From: Acinetobacter bereziniae LMG 1003 = CIP 70.12
GTDB lineage: Bacteria; Pseudomonadota; Gammaproteobacteria; Pseudomonadales; Moraxellaceae
Length of the DNA: 64,000 bases
Assembly (NCBI RefSeq): GCF_000368925.1
Contig: NZ_KB849755.1
Coordinates: 62,001 to 126,000, forward strand
Direction: 5' to 3'
The notes under the pieces are model-generated. The model did no database searches. It was not told the origin of the DNA and saw only the letters and a program-made list of their open reading frames with translations. Every line of letters begins with the position of its first letter. The stretch's first letter is position 1. Position numbers and translations under genes: made by a program. Shown piece by piece: positions 1-8,042 of this stretch.

Positions 1-465
1 TTTAAATTCAGTTCTTATACTTATAATGCAAGAACTGAAACTGTCGCTGAAAAACCGAGTTTCAGACACGCATGGAAGTACAGTAAATTTTGCTTGGTAC
101 CCGTCCAAGAATTTTATGAACCTAAGTACATAGATGGCAAAGCACACTGGTACACAATAAAGCGTGAAGATAATCAGCCTTTTACAGTTGCTGCTATTTA
201 TGATGATGCTGTAATTAAAGACTCAAAAGTCAGATCGTTTTCGATGCTTACGATCAATGCAGATCATCACCAATTCATGAAGCAATTTCACGCTCCGACA
301 GATGAGAAGCGTTCAATCATTGTCATCCCAGAAAAATATCGCAAAGACTGGCTCAATGCCGACAATGAACATGCTCACGAATATTTCTTTGAGCTTACAG
401 ACGAATATGTAACATTTTCACGTGACCATTCATCTGAATCAGTCAAACAAAATGACCTCTTCTAA
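1..465 (+). CDS. SOS response-associated peptidase (SRAP/HMCES/YedK family), 5' truncated by window edge
   Basis: Reading frame 1 is open from the first base and ends at 465. The first visible codons give the conserved SRAP block NARTETV, then KPSFRHAW and CLVPVQEFYEPK, which in YedK/HMCES form the DNA-binding and abasic-site pocket. Family members are about 200-230 aa and cross-link through Cys2 to abasic sites in single-stranded DNA; that N-terminal part lies outside the window. The reading frame clearly extends upstream of the TTG at 94, so 94 is not the start. Its position just before umuDC fits a DNA-damage role. The C-terminal stretch (PEKYRKDWLNA onward) is typical of the family. Family confident; the exact biological role is inferred. 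Confidence 0.85.
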   Translation, partial: FKFSSYTYNARTETVAEKPSFRHAWKYSKFCLVPVQEFYEPKYIDGKAHWYTIKREDNQPFTVAAIYDDAVIKDSKVRSFSMLTINADHHQFMKQFHAPTDEKRSIIVIPEKYRKDWLNADNEHAHEYFFELTDEYVTFSRDHSSESVKQNDLF

Positions 466-525
466 TTTAGTATTGATTATCCACAGCATTTAAATTTGAA
501 ATTTCATTTATTACATTTTAAAATC

Positions 526-546
526 TTGATTATGTAACATATTCAA
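526..546. promoter_or_regulatory. Putative UmuDAb/DdrR-type SOS operator upstream of umuD
   Basis: A 21-bp imperfect palindrome with arms TTGATTATG and CATATTCAA around a TAA-containing centre lies 13 bp before the umuD start. It closely resembles the palindromic motif described for UmuDAb-regulated DNA-damage genes in Acinetobacter, which lacks a canonical LexA. The match is by eye from memory of the consensus. The gap 466-558 holds no gene. Confidence 0.65.
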
Positions 547-558
547 GTGGTGTAATTT

Positions 559-1176
559 ATGAACATTAACCTAGATGTCAGCTCATCAAAAGAAAGACTT
601 ATGAGTCTAAAGAATGTAAATCTAGACCACTTGAAAGGTTCTAAAATCATTGATATTAGAGAGCATTCTTTAAAATCTCAGCATATTCCTGACATATCAA
701 AAATCTCATCATTTCAAGCAATAACTAATGCTTCAATCCCCTTAGTTTTAAACAAAATTGCTGCCGGTTTTCCCTCCCCAGCCGAAGATTATATTGATAA
801 AACTGTCGATATGAATGATCTATTGATCTCAAACAAAGATGCAACTTTTATTGTCCAGGTTGAGTCTCTTTCAATGAAAGATGTGGGAATTGAAGTTAAC
901 GATTACTTAATTGTTGATAGAAGCATTCGCTCTCAACATTATGATATTGTCGTTGCATTCATCGACAATGATTTCACCGTGAAAAGATTGATGATTACAC
1001 AACAAATGTCACATCATGAATTGTTTGATATTTTTCAGAAGCAATATGATTTTAAAGATTTACCAGCCGTTTGGCTCAAACCTGAAAACATTGAGTATCA
1101 GCCAATACTTCCTCGATCAGAACAAGAATTGGTAATTTGGGGTGTTGTCACCAAAGTTATTAAGAACTTCAAATGA
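559..1176 (+). CDS. umuD: UmuD-like S24 serine peptidase (UmuDAb-like), DNA polymerase V accessory subunit / SOS repressor
   Basis: The 205-aa length matches the long Acinetobacter UmuD (about 200 aa) rather than the 139-aa E. coli form, so an N-terminal region of about 65 aa precedes the self-cleavage site. Ala69-Gly70 in AAGFPSP is the expected cleavage bond. Ser105 (ESLSMKD) and Lys142 (FTVKRL) are the catalytic dyad of LexA/UmuD peptidases. In Acinetobacter such proteins both repress SOS-type genes and, after RecA-stimulated cleavage, act in translesion synthesis. It is translationally coupled to umuC by a 4-bp ATGA overlap. Whether this copy is a repressor or only a polymerase partner cannot be decided; acquired umuDC copies are common in this genus, often on prophages and plasmids. 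Confidence 0.9.
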   Translation: MNINLDVSSSKERLMSLKNVNLDHLKGSKIIDIREHSLKSQHIPDISKISSFQAITNASIPLVLNKIAAGFPSPAEDYIDKTVDMNDLLISNKDATFIVQVESLSMKDVGIEVNDYLIVDRSIRSQHYDIVVAFIDNDFTVKRLMITQQMSHHELFDIFQKQYDFKDLPAVWLKPENIEYQPILPRSEQELVIWGVVTKVIKNFK

Positions 1177-2468
1177 AACATGAAGAAAAGATATTTGCAC
1201 TTATTGATATCAATAATTGCTATGTCTCGTGTGAACGTTTCTTTAATCCAAAGTTAAACAATGTCCCAGTCATAGTTTTATCTAATAACGATGGGTGTGC
1301 AGTTGCCCGAAGCAATGAAGCCAAGCAAATGGGAATTAAGATGGGGGTTCCTTTATTCCAGATTAAAGATGTTGTACAGAAAAATCATGTTCAAGTACTT
1401 TCGAGCAACTATGCAATATATGCGGAAATGTCACGCCGATTTCATTCGATACTTGCAAGTTATGTGGCTCCACACGAACAAGAAATTTATAGCATAGATG
1501 AATGCTTTCTAGATCTTACAAGCTTTAAACATAACTATGATTTGGTGGAATACTGCCAAGGTATGCGAGAACGTATTCAGGAGTGGATCGGTTTGCCTGT
1601 TTCAATTGGTATAGGAAGATCAAAGACAGAAGCAAAAATCGCCAATAATATGGCAAAGAAAGGGAAAAGATTTAACGGAGTGTGCGATCTAGCAACCATG
1701 GACCCGAAACATCGAGATTACTTTTGGTCGCTTGTTGAGGTTAGTGAAGTATGGGGTGTAGGGAGAAAGCAGAATAAAAAACTTAATGAAATGGGGATTA
1801 AAACGGTACTGGATTTATCTAATGCGAACCCACCAATCATGGGTAAGATGTTCACAGTATGCATGCAGAGAACAGTTTTAGAGCTTCAAGGTATCTCTTG
1901 TATGCAAATTGATGATCAACCCAAGCCTAAACAACAGATTGTTGCAAGCAGATCATTTGGCGTCAAAATCACAGAGCTGCAGGACTTGAAAGAAGCAATG
2001 TCGAAATATGTTCAAGATGCCGTAGGTCGATTGAGAAAGGAAAAATTATTATGTGGTGTGATCACAGCTTTTGTTCAATCTAATCCTTTTGATGCTTCTG
2101 TGCCGTATTACAGCAAAGCTCAAACATACAAATTTTCAGAACCTACTGATTGTGTTTTAGATCTGGTTGAAGTCGCTTACTTGTTATTAGAGAAAATTTA
2201 TAAGCCTGGCATCAAGTATAAGAAATGTGGTGTTTTTTATTCAGAGTTAATTCTGAAATCAAATCATATCCCCGACCTTCTTTCAGATCATCAAACTAGA
2301 ATTACGAATGAAAGCTTAATGAAAGCTTATGAAGAAATACAAACAAAGTTTGGCAAAACCAAAATTTCAGTTGGTCCATGCTATTTTAAAGATAGAAAAT
2401 GGTCTATGAGTCGAGATATGCTTTCAAAAAACTATTTTACAAAAAACGGATTAATTAAAGTTAAGTAG
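1173..2468 (+). CDS. umuC: UmuC, catalytic subunit of error-prone DNA polymerase V (Y-family)
   Basis: The 431-aa length is right for UmuC. The palm begins with FALIDINNCYVSCERFF (Asp12, with the steric-gate tyrosine region) and SIDECFLDL supplies the catalytic Asp109-Glu110. Later segments (GIGRSKTEAKIANNMAKK, then the VWGVGRK helix-hairpin-helix region near residue 190) and the little-finger/C-terminal region are all present without frameshift. With cleaved UmuD it copies past lesions at the cost of mutations. It starts by a 4-bp overlap with umuD, so the two form one SOS operon ended by the hairpin at 2498-2524. Confidence 0.95.
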   Translation: MKHEEKIFALIDINNCYVSCERFFNPKLNNVPVIVLSNNDGCAVARSNEAKQMGIKMGVPLFQIKDVVQKNHVQVLSSNYAIYAEMSRRFHSILASYVAPHEQEIYSIDECFLDLTSFKHNYDLVEYCQGMRERIQEWIGLPVSIGIGRSKTEAKIANNMAKKGKRFNGVCDLATMDPKHRDYFWSLVEVSEVWGVGRKQNKKLNEMGIKTVLDLSNANPPIMGKMFTVCMQRTVLELQGISCMQIDDQPKPKQQIVASRSFGVKITELQDLKEAMSKYVQDAVGRLRKEKLLCGVITAFVQSNPFDASVPYYSKAQTYKFSEPTDCVLDLVEVAYLLLEKIYKPGIKYKKCGVFYSELILKSNHIPDLLSDHQTRITNESLMKAYEEIQTKFGKTKISVGPCYFKDRKWSMSRDMLSKNYFTKNGLIKVK

Positions 2469-2497
2469 CATTAAAAAATTTATTTAAATTTATTAGC

Positions 2498-2524
2498 AAA
2501 AATAGCCCTTATAGGGCTATTTTT
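2498..2524. terminator. Bidirectional rho-independent terminator between umuC and the convergent glycine-zipper gene
   Basis: Stem AAAAATAGCCC / GGGCTATTTTT with a 5-nt loop. Runs of A on one side and T on the other make it usable from both strands. It sits 30 bp after umuC and just past the end of the convergent gene at 2533-3063. Confidence 0.85.
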
Positions 2525-2532
2525 GTTCATGG

Positions 2533-3063
2533 TTATCGAGTTACTCTATCCCAAGCATCTTTAACCGCATGTTTTGCTTCTTCCCATTTCAAACGAGACT
2601 CTCTTTTGGTTTTTTCCCATTGAAGTTTTAAATCTGCTTCGACTTCTTCAAACTTTGTTTCATAAGGGTAATTGCTTCTAGAGATGTACCCTAATTGATA
2701 TGCATCACGATAATCACGATCGTAGTCAACATCATCATATAAGTTAATAGTATCTTTGTAGTAAGGTCGAGTGTTATAGGTTTCGCGCCAATAAACGTCT
2801 TCATCTGTTGGATTTACAGCTTCAGAAATGCTTTTTCCAGCTAATCCTCCAACAACTGCGCCTACTACTCCACCGACTGCAGCACCTACTGGTCCACCAA
2901 CAGCTCCAATAGCAGCTCCACTAACCGCACCACCTGTTGCTCCTACACCAGTACCAACCGGGTGTGCACCTGGTTCACCAGAAATAGGATCGGCATTTAA
3001 TTGCTTACGTTGCTCTTTAGTCATATTCTGAACAACTTCATTATTAATATTAGAATTTGACAT
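2533..3063 (-). CDS. Glycine-zipper domain protein of unknown function
   Basis: 176 aa. Residues about 36-80 are a run of Gly/Ala-rich GxxxG repeats (glycine zipper), which in other proteins pack as a membrane-associating hairpin. The rest is hydrophilic: a Tyr/Asp-rich middle and a charged C-terminal helix rich in Lys, Glu and Trp. There is no signal peptide. The start follows GAGGA at a good distance. The opening residues MSNSNI match the start of the nearby cold-shock protein (6167), and the DNA around both starts is also alike. No function can be assigned; stress or desiccation-related roles are possible but speculative. Confidence 0.7.
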   Translation of the reverse strand: MSNSNINNEVVQNMTKEQRKQLNADPISGEPGAHPVGTGVGATGGAVSGAAIGAVGGPVGAAVGGVVGAVVGGLAGKSISEAVNPTDEDVYWRETYNTRPYYKDTINLYDDVDYDRDYRDAYQLGYISRSNYPYETKFEEVEADLKLQWEKTKRESRLKWEEAKHAVKDAWDRVTR

Positions 3064-3428
3064 ATTTAATCCTCTATTTTGTTAAAGTTTTTAAATCCAA
3101 CTAATCATTCAACGAAGACAATCGTAGAGTAAATATTTATTATAAATATTAATATTTGTTATATTCTTTAGATAGGTTTGTTTAAAACAATAGTTCTATG
3201 AAAAATTAAAAATTATTAAAACCCTTATATCCATTGATTGACGACAATTATCTAAAAATTTCATAAATAATATAAAATTACAATACAACAAATTTAAACA
3301 TCATTCTTCATCAATCAAACACAAATCACAATAAAACATGTACTTAAAGTATTAATTACTAACAATTAGATATAAATTACTCAAAAATTGAGTAATAATT
3401 TAATTATCATTAAAACATTTAAAAGAGA
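3064..3428. other. AT-rich intergenic region, presumed promoter of the glycine-zipper gene
   Basis: No convincing ORF. It contains a perfect inverted repeat TTACTCAA/TTGAGTAA at 3377-3395 (3-nt loop) about 30 bp before the IS left end. The remainder is AT-rich sequence expected to carry the leftward promoter. Confidence 0.4.
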
Positions 3429-3511
3429 TGGATCCGGAAATTTGAACAACTCCTATAAGTGATACTCTGCTCCTCAAATGATGTTATAAACATCAATATA
3501 TGGAGTATTTT

Positions 3512-3817
3512 ATGGCACGTAGACCAAGAAGAAATCATTCAAATGATTTTAAAGCTAAGGTAGCACTTGCTGCGATCAAAGCAGAAAAAACACTTGCTGA
3601 ATTGAGTTCTGAGTTTGATGTTCATCAAAACCAAATTATTGACTGGAAAAATCAATTGATCTCAGCTTCCTCACAAGCTTTCGATCAATCAAAAGCTCCA
3701 TCAGAACCTCCCATTGATCTTAAAAAGTTACATGCAAAAATCGGTGAGCAGGCATTAGAAATTGATTTTTTAGAAGGTGTGTTGAAGAAACTGGGCCGCT
3801 TCAACCACAAAAGTTAA
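3512..3817 (+). CDS. IS3-family transposase OrfA (helix-turn-helix)
   Basis: About 101 aa when started at the ATG at 3512, which has GGAG eight bases upstream; the ATG at 3500 has none. ARRPRRNHSNDFKAKVALAA and the following TLAELSSEFDV form the typical OrfA N-terminal helix-turn-helix, and KIGEQALEIDFLEGVLKK is the leucine-zipper end used for multimerisation. The frame ends at 3817, while the orfB frame opens at 3766, so the frames overlap. Alone it would act as a DNA-binding regulator of transposition. Confidence 0.85.
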   Translation: MARRPRRNHSNDFKAKVALAAIKAEKTLAELSSEFDVHQNQIIDWKNQLISASSQAFDQSKAPSEPPIDLKKLHAKIGEQALEIDFLEGVLKKLGRFNHKS

Positions 3818-4644
3818 TCGATCACTCACTTCAGATTTCAGTATCTAAACAAGCTAAGTTACTGAAAGTCTCTCGTGGTTGTTATTATTATCGCCCAAAA
3901 CCTGTTAGCTCATCAGATCTGAAGCTGATGCGATGTATTGATGAATTACATATGCAATATCCTTTTGCAGGCAGTCGTATGATGCGTGATTTGTTGAATC
4001 GTCAAGGACATCATATAGGACGACGTCATACACGTACTTTAATGAAGAAAATGGGTATTCAGGCGTTATATTGCAAACCAAATTTAAGCCAGGCTAATCA
4101 AGCTCACCGTAAATATCCATATCTGCTCAAAGGATTGGCTATTCAGCGCAGTAATCAAGTGTGGTCTACTGATATAACGTATATCCCTATGGCAAAAGGC
4201 TTTGTTTATTTATGTGCTGTGATTGATTGGCATAGCCGCAAGGTACTTGCGCATAGGGTATCGATTAGTATGGAGGTGGATTTTTGTATTTCGGCTTTAA
4301 ATGAAGCGATTGAAAAATATGGATCACCTGAAATATTGAATACAGACCAAGGCAGTCAGTTCACCAGTGATGCATTTATTGATGTATTGAAATCAAATGG
4401 CATTCAAATCAGTATGGATGGTAAAGGTCGATGGGTAGATAATGTGATGGTTGAACGATTATGGCGGAGCGTTAAATATGAAGAGGTGTATCTCAAAGCT
4501 TATAGCAGTGTCACAGATGCGAAAAAGCAATTGAGTGCATATTTTGAGTTTTATAATCTGAAACGACCTCATTCGAGTCTAGACAAAATGACACCAAATG
4601 AGTTTTACTATGATCAGCTACCCCAACAAAACAAGGTGGCTTAA
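3766..4644 (+). CDS. IS3-family transposase OrfB (rve/DDE domain), expressed by -1 frameshift
   Basis: The frame is open from 3766 with no convincing start near its beginning, as expected if it is made as an OrfAB fusion. A candidate slippery heptamer T TTT TTA lies at 3766-3772, exactly where the -1 frame becomes open. The protein has the HTH_21 segment (LHMQYPFAGSRMMRDLLNR) and the rve integrase core: D in WSTDITYIP, D in NTDQGSQFTS, and E in the VERLWRSVKYEEVYLKAY region. It ends with the usual FEFYNLKRPHSSLDKMTPNE. No stop interrupts it. Confidence 0.85.
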   Translation, partial: FFRRCVEETGPLQPQKLIDHSLQISVSKQAKLLKVSRGCYYYRPKPVSSSDLKLMRCIDELHMQYPFAGSRMMRDLLNRQGHHIGRRHTRTLMKKMGIQALYCKPNLSQANQAHRKYPYLLKGLAIQRSNQVWSTDITYIPMAKGFVYLCAVIDWHSRKVLAHRVSISMEVDFCISALNEAIEKYGSPEILNTDQGSQFTSDAFIDVLKSNGIQISMDGKGRWVDNVMVERLWRSVKYEEVYLKAYSSVTDAKKQLSAYFEFYNLKRPHSSLDKMTPNEFYYDQLPQQNKVA

Positions 4645-4714
4645 CTAGAGCGGAATATCACTTATAAATACGCTTTTAGTTGTTCAAACAAGTGGAACCA
4701 CCTCTATGCTGTAT

Positions 4715-5005
4715 CTAAGAATAATAAATTTTATCATTATCGTTGATACTTATCACTGTAAACACAAATTCTTTAAATTTTATTTTTTGATTGATTGAGA
4801 CCGTTTCAAGCTCATCCCACAACTCAATGAAAAAAAACTCAGATGTTTCTGAGTAGATCCAAACCGAAAATTCATTTTTCTCCTTTGTAAAAGAATTGAA
4901 GATTATATCTTTTTTCTTAACAATTTTATGTAATTTAAATTCCGCATCCTGTAGAACTAATTGATATATATTCAAAAGATACTGCCTTATAGATTCAAAA
5001 TACAA
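4715..5005 (-). CDS. Small protein of unknown function
   Basis: 96 aa with a TTG start; AAAAGG stands about seven bases upstream, which supports it. It is acidic and aromatic-rich (many Phe, Ile, Glu) with no recognised motif, signal or membrane segment. It ends only 14 bp from the IS right end, so the IS may have landed just downstream of it or replaced its original 3' neighbour. Probably a real but poorly conserved gene. Confidence 0.4.
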   Translation of the reverse strand: MYFESIRQYLLNIYQLVLQDAEFKLHKIVKKKDIIFNSFTKEKNEFSVWIYSETSEFFFIELWDELETVSINQKIKFKEFVFTVISINDNDKIYYS

Positions 5006-5333
5006 TATACACCTTTTAAATATTTAATACAGCTTAATTATATTAATTTATTATTAGTGATAAATTTCAATGGCTTAGAGTTTAGAATTTCAGAAATTTT
5101 TCCTTTCGCTTGTTTTGTTTTTTTAATATTTTAAATTCCAAAACTATTACTAAGAACAAAGCCTTATTTAATTACCTAATCTTTATACCCTTCAAAGCTT
5201 TAAACTCAAAGTTTTTGTACTCATATGAACACCCCATTAAAAAAGCCTGTTACCAGACTTAATATTAGATTATTTCTTAAAGAAAATATCTATAATGACT
5301 TAAAAAAATTCATCTGAAAAGATTTAATAATCT
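5006..5333. other. AT-rich gap, nothing recognised
   Basis: About 330 bp without a supported ORF or strong hairpin. It may hold the promoter of the leftward gene at 5005. Nothing else seen. Confidence 0.35.
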
Positions 5334-5540
5334 TTAAGAAATTTTAACAATCTTAAAAATTTTACCACTTAATGTACTTTGAAAAAACATTTCAAAGCTA
5401 GGTCGTATGTCTTCACCTTCAACTGTAATATATTTTACATTAGAAAAACATTGAGTATTAGCAAAATAATTATCTACCGTTGCTTGAATGAGATATTTAA
5501 TTCCAAACTGATCTTTAACACTTATATTTTGTTTATGCAT
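5334..5540 (-). CDS. Small protein of unknown function
   Basis: 68 aa, ATG start with GGAT upstream. Mixed composition with no motif recognised; the C-terminus (SGKIFKIVKIS) is basic and beta-like. Its neighbour at 5613-5840 has a similar size and style (a short protein about a small beta domain). Real gene status is uncertain. Confidence 0.35.
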   Translation of the reverse strand: MHKQNISVKDQFGIKYLIQATVDNYFANTQCFSNVKYITVEGEDIRPSFEMFFQSTLSGKIFKIVKIS

Positions 5541-5612
5541 AGCGATATCCTAATAAAATTATGGTAGAAATAATTGATCTGCCTAAGTATTCAAAAAATA
5601 ATCGTGTTTTAT

Positions 5613-5840
5613 TTAAACAACTCTATGATTTAATTTAAATAATTGATTTATAGAGGTGTAGAAGGTACGTCCATCTAAATTTAAATCAACTTCAATTCCA
5701 GAGGAAAGAAGAACTCTTTTGCCAACTTCAACCATTTTAAAACCTTCACGTGTGCTTTGTATTTTATTTAAAGGAATTAAAGACACAAGAATTTCTGTAC
5801 CATTTTTAGATTTTGCAATTAAATCATTTATTTTTAACAA
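5613..5840 (-). CDS. Small protein of unknown function
   Basis: The frame is open to 5870, but the best ribosome site is AGGA six bases before a TTG at 5840, giving about 75 aa. The middle has alternating hydrophobic residues (KRVLLSSGIEVDLNLDGRTF) suggesting a small beta-sheet protein. No family recognised. It lies just downstream (in its own direction) of the cold-shock gene terminator at 5906-5930. Confidence 0.4.
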   Translation of the reverse strand: MLKINDLIAKSKNGTEILVSLIPLNKIQSTREGFKMVEVGKRVLLSSGIEVDLNLDGRTFYTSINQLFKLNHRVV

Positions 5841-5905
5841 TTTACATCCTAAATTTAAAATTATCGACAATCTTAAAATTACTAATAATAATTTTTAAGA
5901 GAAAA

Positions 5906-5930
5906 TAAAAAGCACTAAATAGTGCTTTTA
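5906..5930. terminator. Rho-independent terminator after the cold-shock gene
   Basis: Stem AAAAGCACT / AGTGCTTTT with a 4-nt AAAT loop, 21 bp after the cold-shock stop codon. It is nearly symmetric, so it may act on both strands. Confidence 0.75.
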
Positions 5931-5951
5931 TTTAGTACTGCTTTTAACTAC

Positions 5952-6167
5952 TTATAGAGCAACAATATTTACAGCAGTTGGGCCTTTTTGACCTTGTGCA
6001 ATACTGAATTCAACAGATTGACCTTCAGATAGCGTTTTGAAACCTGAGCTAGAGATTTCACTAAAATGAGCGAAAACATCTGGACCAGATTCTGGTTGAA
6101 TAAAACCGAAACCTTTAGTTTCGTTAAACCACTTAACAGTACCTTTCATGATATTTGAATTAGACAT
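5952..6167 (-). CDS. Cold-shock protein (CspA family)
   Basis: 71 aa, one cold-shock domain. It has the RNA-binding motifs RNP1 (KGFGFIQP) and RNP2 (VFAHF), the KWFNETKG start and the GPTAVNI end of the family. It acts as an RNA chaperone that melts secondary structure. The N-terminal SNSNI before MKGTVKW is an extension relative to minimal CspA, but the ATG at 6167 has a ribosome site (AGGA) and the ATG at MKGT does not obviously have one. It has the long AT-rich leader typical of csp genes upstream. Confidence 0.93.
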   Translation of the reverse strand: MSNSNIMKGTVKWFNETKGFGFIQPESGPDVFAHFSEISSSGFKTLSEGQSVEFSIAQGQKGPTAVNIVAL

Positions 6168-6792
6168 AATAAATCCTATTTATTTTAAAATTTTAGTCAT
6201 TTTATTGACTATCGGTAACATCGAAATAATAAAGAATGGAGCTTAAAATCTGAAAAAAACGAAGGATTATGACTAATACTGCGGTACTTAGAGAAGATTT
6301 ACCAAACATAACTTTTTCTAGTTAAGTAAATTATATATGAAAAATAACAATAATCAAGTTTTCTTTTATAGTTATTTTAATTTTACTTATAGAATTGGAT
6401 TGTTTTTAAACTTACACATTGAAAATTATATGTTTTTTACCCCCTAAAATCTAATATTATTTTTTACACGCAATAAAAACCTCATTAGTAAATTCTACTT
6501 TTTAATATTATTTATTTCCATCAATTATACTGACCAATATAATTCATAATGAATTTTTTGATAATTTATTAAAAATTACCAATTGTTTTTTAATAATTAA
6601 AATTTCATATGTCTTAATAAAGCAACTTTTAAGAACTGTTTTTGAAATATGTAATCCTTAACCTTCAATTATTTTTAATGTTTTAATTAAAGAAAACCCT
6701 CACTGAGAGGGCTTTATTCTTCGCAACATTTAAAGCGCTACACTCATTGTATTTGGCAAGAGTATCAATAATCCTAATTGTCATATGCTAAT
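6168..6792. other. Long intergenic region: cold-shock gene leader and promoter, plus a terminator-like hairpin
   Basis: No gene supported in 625 bp. The part next to the cold-shock gene is likely its promoter and long 5' untranslated region. Near the other side, CCCTC/GAGGG (6697-6711) makes a hairpin with A-rich left and T-rich right flanks that would end transcription from the leftward gene at 6793-7146 or act on the plus strand. The rest is AT-rich and unremarkable. Confidence 0.4.
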
Positions 6793-7146
6793 TTAAGTAG
6801 ATTTAAAAAAAATATCTAAGCCTAACGTTGATTCCCTAAAGGGATCAAAGAGAATTTTTTCATTGCACTCAACAGCTTTTTCTAAAAATTTTATTATTTT
6901 TGAAATTTCATTTATGGAAACTGGATAAATTTCGATTAGCCTCTTAAACTCATTGATTAATTGATTTAGCTGTCTGTCACTAAATAAATCGTAGTCTACA
7001 TAAGAAAGTTCAGAAATAAGTGGGAGTGTTTCTTCATCAGAAATTGAAACTAAAATATCTGCAAAATTTTTTGGAATCTGATAGGCGGATAGAGACTGTT
7101 GACCGTCTTTAACTGGATTAATTGTCCAAATATGAATTAAATACAT
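6793..7146 (-). CDS. Protein of unknown function (117 aa)
   Basis: Acidic helical protein starting with a hydrophobic stretch (MYLIHIWTINPV). There is no signal peptide or known motif; the pattern of LxxLxNEF and EIxKIIKFLEKA helices resembles small immunity-type proteins, but that is only an impression. A hairpin of almost the same sequence (CCCTCACTnAGAGGG) flanks it on both sides, at 6697 and 7237. Its start has a weak ribosome site. Confidence 0.45.
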   Translation of the reverse strand: MYLIHIWTINPVKDGQQSLSAYQIPKNFADILVSISDEETLPLISELSYVDYDLFSDRQLNQLINEFKRLIEIYPVSINEISKIIKFLEKAVECNEKILFDPFRESTLGLDIFFKST

Positions 7147-7239
7147 AGTTAGAATTTTGCCTATAGCTTTTAATTTTCATGCTTTTATATCAGTATTTTA
7201 TTTTGTATACAACATAATGATGATTATGCAAATTTACCC

Positions 7240-7345
7240 TCACTTAGAGGGCCACGCCTCACTCAATCTTTCTGCATCAGCTGCGTGTCCATCAGTTGAT
7301 AGTGCTTTAGCTTAACTTCTCCCTTTCTTTAGGAATCATAAAAAC
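7240..7345 (-). pseudogene. Possible gene remnant with frameshift
   Basis: On the minus strand a short frame reads MIPKEREKLS then stops, and in a neighbouring frame the sequence continues as ALSTDGHAADAERLSEAW before ending at 7240. The two pieces look like parts of one small protein broken by a single-base change. No longer frame is present. The stop lies inside the hairpin CCCTC/GAGGG at 7237-7252. Confidence 0.25.
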
Positions 7346-7476
7346 GCGGGGAGGAAATTCCTTAAAATCATGATTTTTCAACTTATCAATACAATATTCC
7401 ACATAGTAGCCTAGTCTCATTAGGAAGGTTAGAATACAAGAAAGGATTAAAAATTTCCTTAGAGCCTTATAAAAGT

Positions 7477-7968
7477 TTGAGTGAGTTCATGTTTGATATC
7501 AATGATGATTTAAGAAAAATTGAAAATACTAATTTTTTTTCTAAAATGGGAATTAACAATATCGATGATGATAGAGTTATTTTAATAGAAAATTTAGGTA
7601 AAGCTTTTTTAAGTCATTCAGACGAGGACTTTCAGGGAAAATATAACAAACTTAGATGGTTACCATCAAGTATTTCCCAAGAAGACCCATTTTACAAAAA
7701 ACAAAAGAATACCTCAGAATTATTGAACTTGAGAAAATGTATTAATAAGAAAATTTTAAATGCAACAAGAGACATGAATAAGGAGTTGTTCATAATACCT
7801 CCACATGATTTTAGTCTTGCAGCTCGAGATTCAATTTGTTTCTGTTTCAGACAGTTAATGACTGAAAGATATTTACAATTAGGTCAAAAATGGGAGTTTA
7901 TTGCTGAGTTATATTATTTAGGCCATTATCCTATTGGATATATTGACAATAAAATTGTAGCTATTTAA
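7477..7968 (+). CDS. Protein of unknown function, possibly 5' truncated
   Basis: 163 aa from a TTG, but no ribosome site is visible there. The frame is open back to 7366 with protein-like sequence (SLVSLGRLEYKKGLKI) yet contains no ATG, GTG or TTG, so the original start may have been lost. The C-terminus ends in W-E-F-I-A-E-L-Y-Y-LGHYPIGYIDNKIVAI, a tail style found in some small cytosolic proteins of the polymorphic-toxin immunity type. That similarity is only an impression. It lies just left of the prophage late genes and may mark the boundary or a moron gene. Confidence 0.45.
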   Translation: MSEFMFDINDDLRKIENTNFFSKMGINNIDDDRVILIENLGKAFLSHSDEDFQGKYNKLRWLPSSISQEDPFYKKQKNTSELLNLRKCINKKILNATRDMNKELFIIPPHDFSLAARDSICFCFRQLMTERYLQLGQKWEFIAELYYLGHYPIGYIDNKIVAI

Positions 7969-8042
7969 GCCTTATTCTTTATAAATCCATCACAAAGGCA
8001 AACTTGAATAAGCATAAAAACAATGAATTATATAATTTTAGA

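Larger units (their letters stand above)
3429..4700 (+). mobile_element. IS3-family insertion sequence (two overlapping frames, terminal inverted repeats)
   Basis: The ends are TGGATCCGGAAATTTGAACA on the left and, on the complementary strand of the right end, TGGTTCCACTTGTTTGAACA; both start with TG as IS3 elements do. The similarity continues inward (AACTCC / AACTAA) and outward: AGAGA (3424-3428) and CCTCT (4701-4705) extend the inverted repeat, so the true tips may be a few bases further out. Between them lie orfA (helix-turn-helix) and orfB (DDE integrase) in a -1 frame relation. No clear target-site duplication is visible. Both frames look intact, so it may be active. The named element was not identified. 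Confidence 0.85.

Noticed and set aside
2828..3031. Proline/threonine-rich ORF on the plus strand
   Set aside because: It is the antisense of the glycine-zipper repeat; composition is explained by the other strand and there is no ribosome site.
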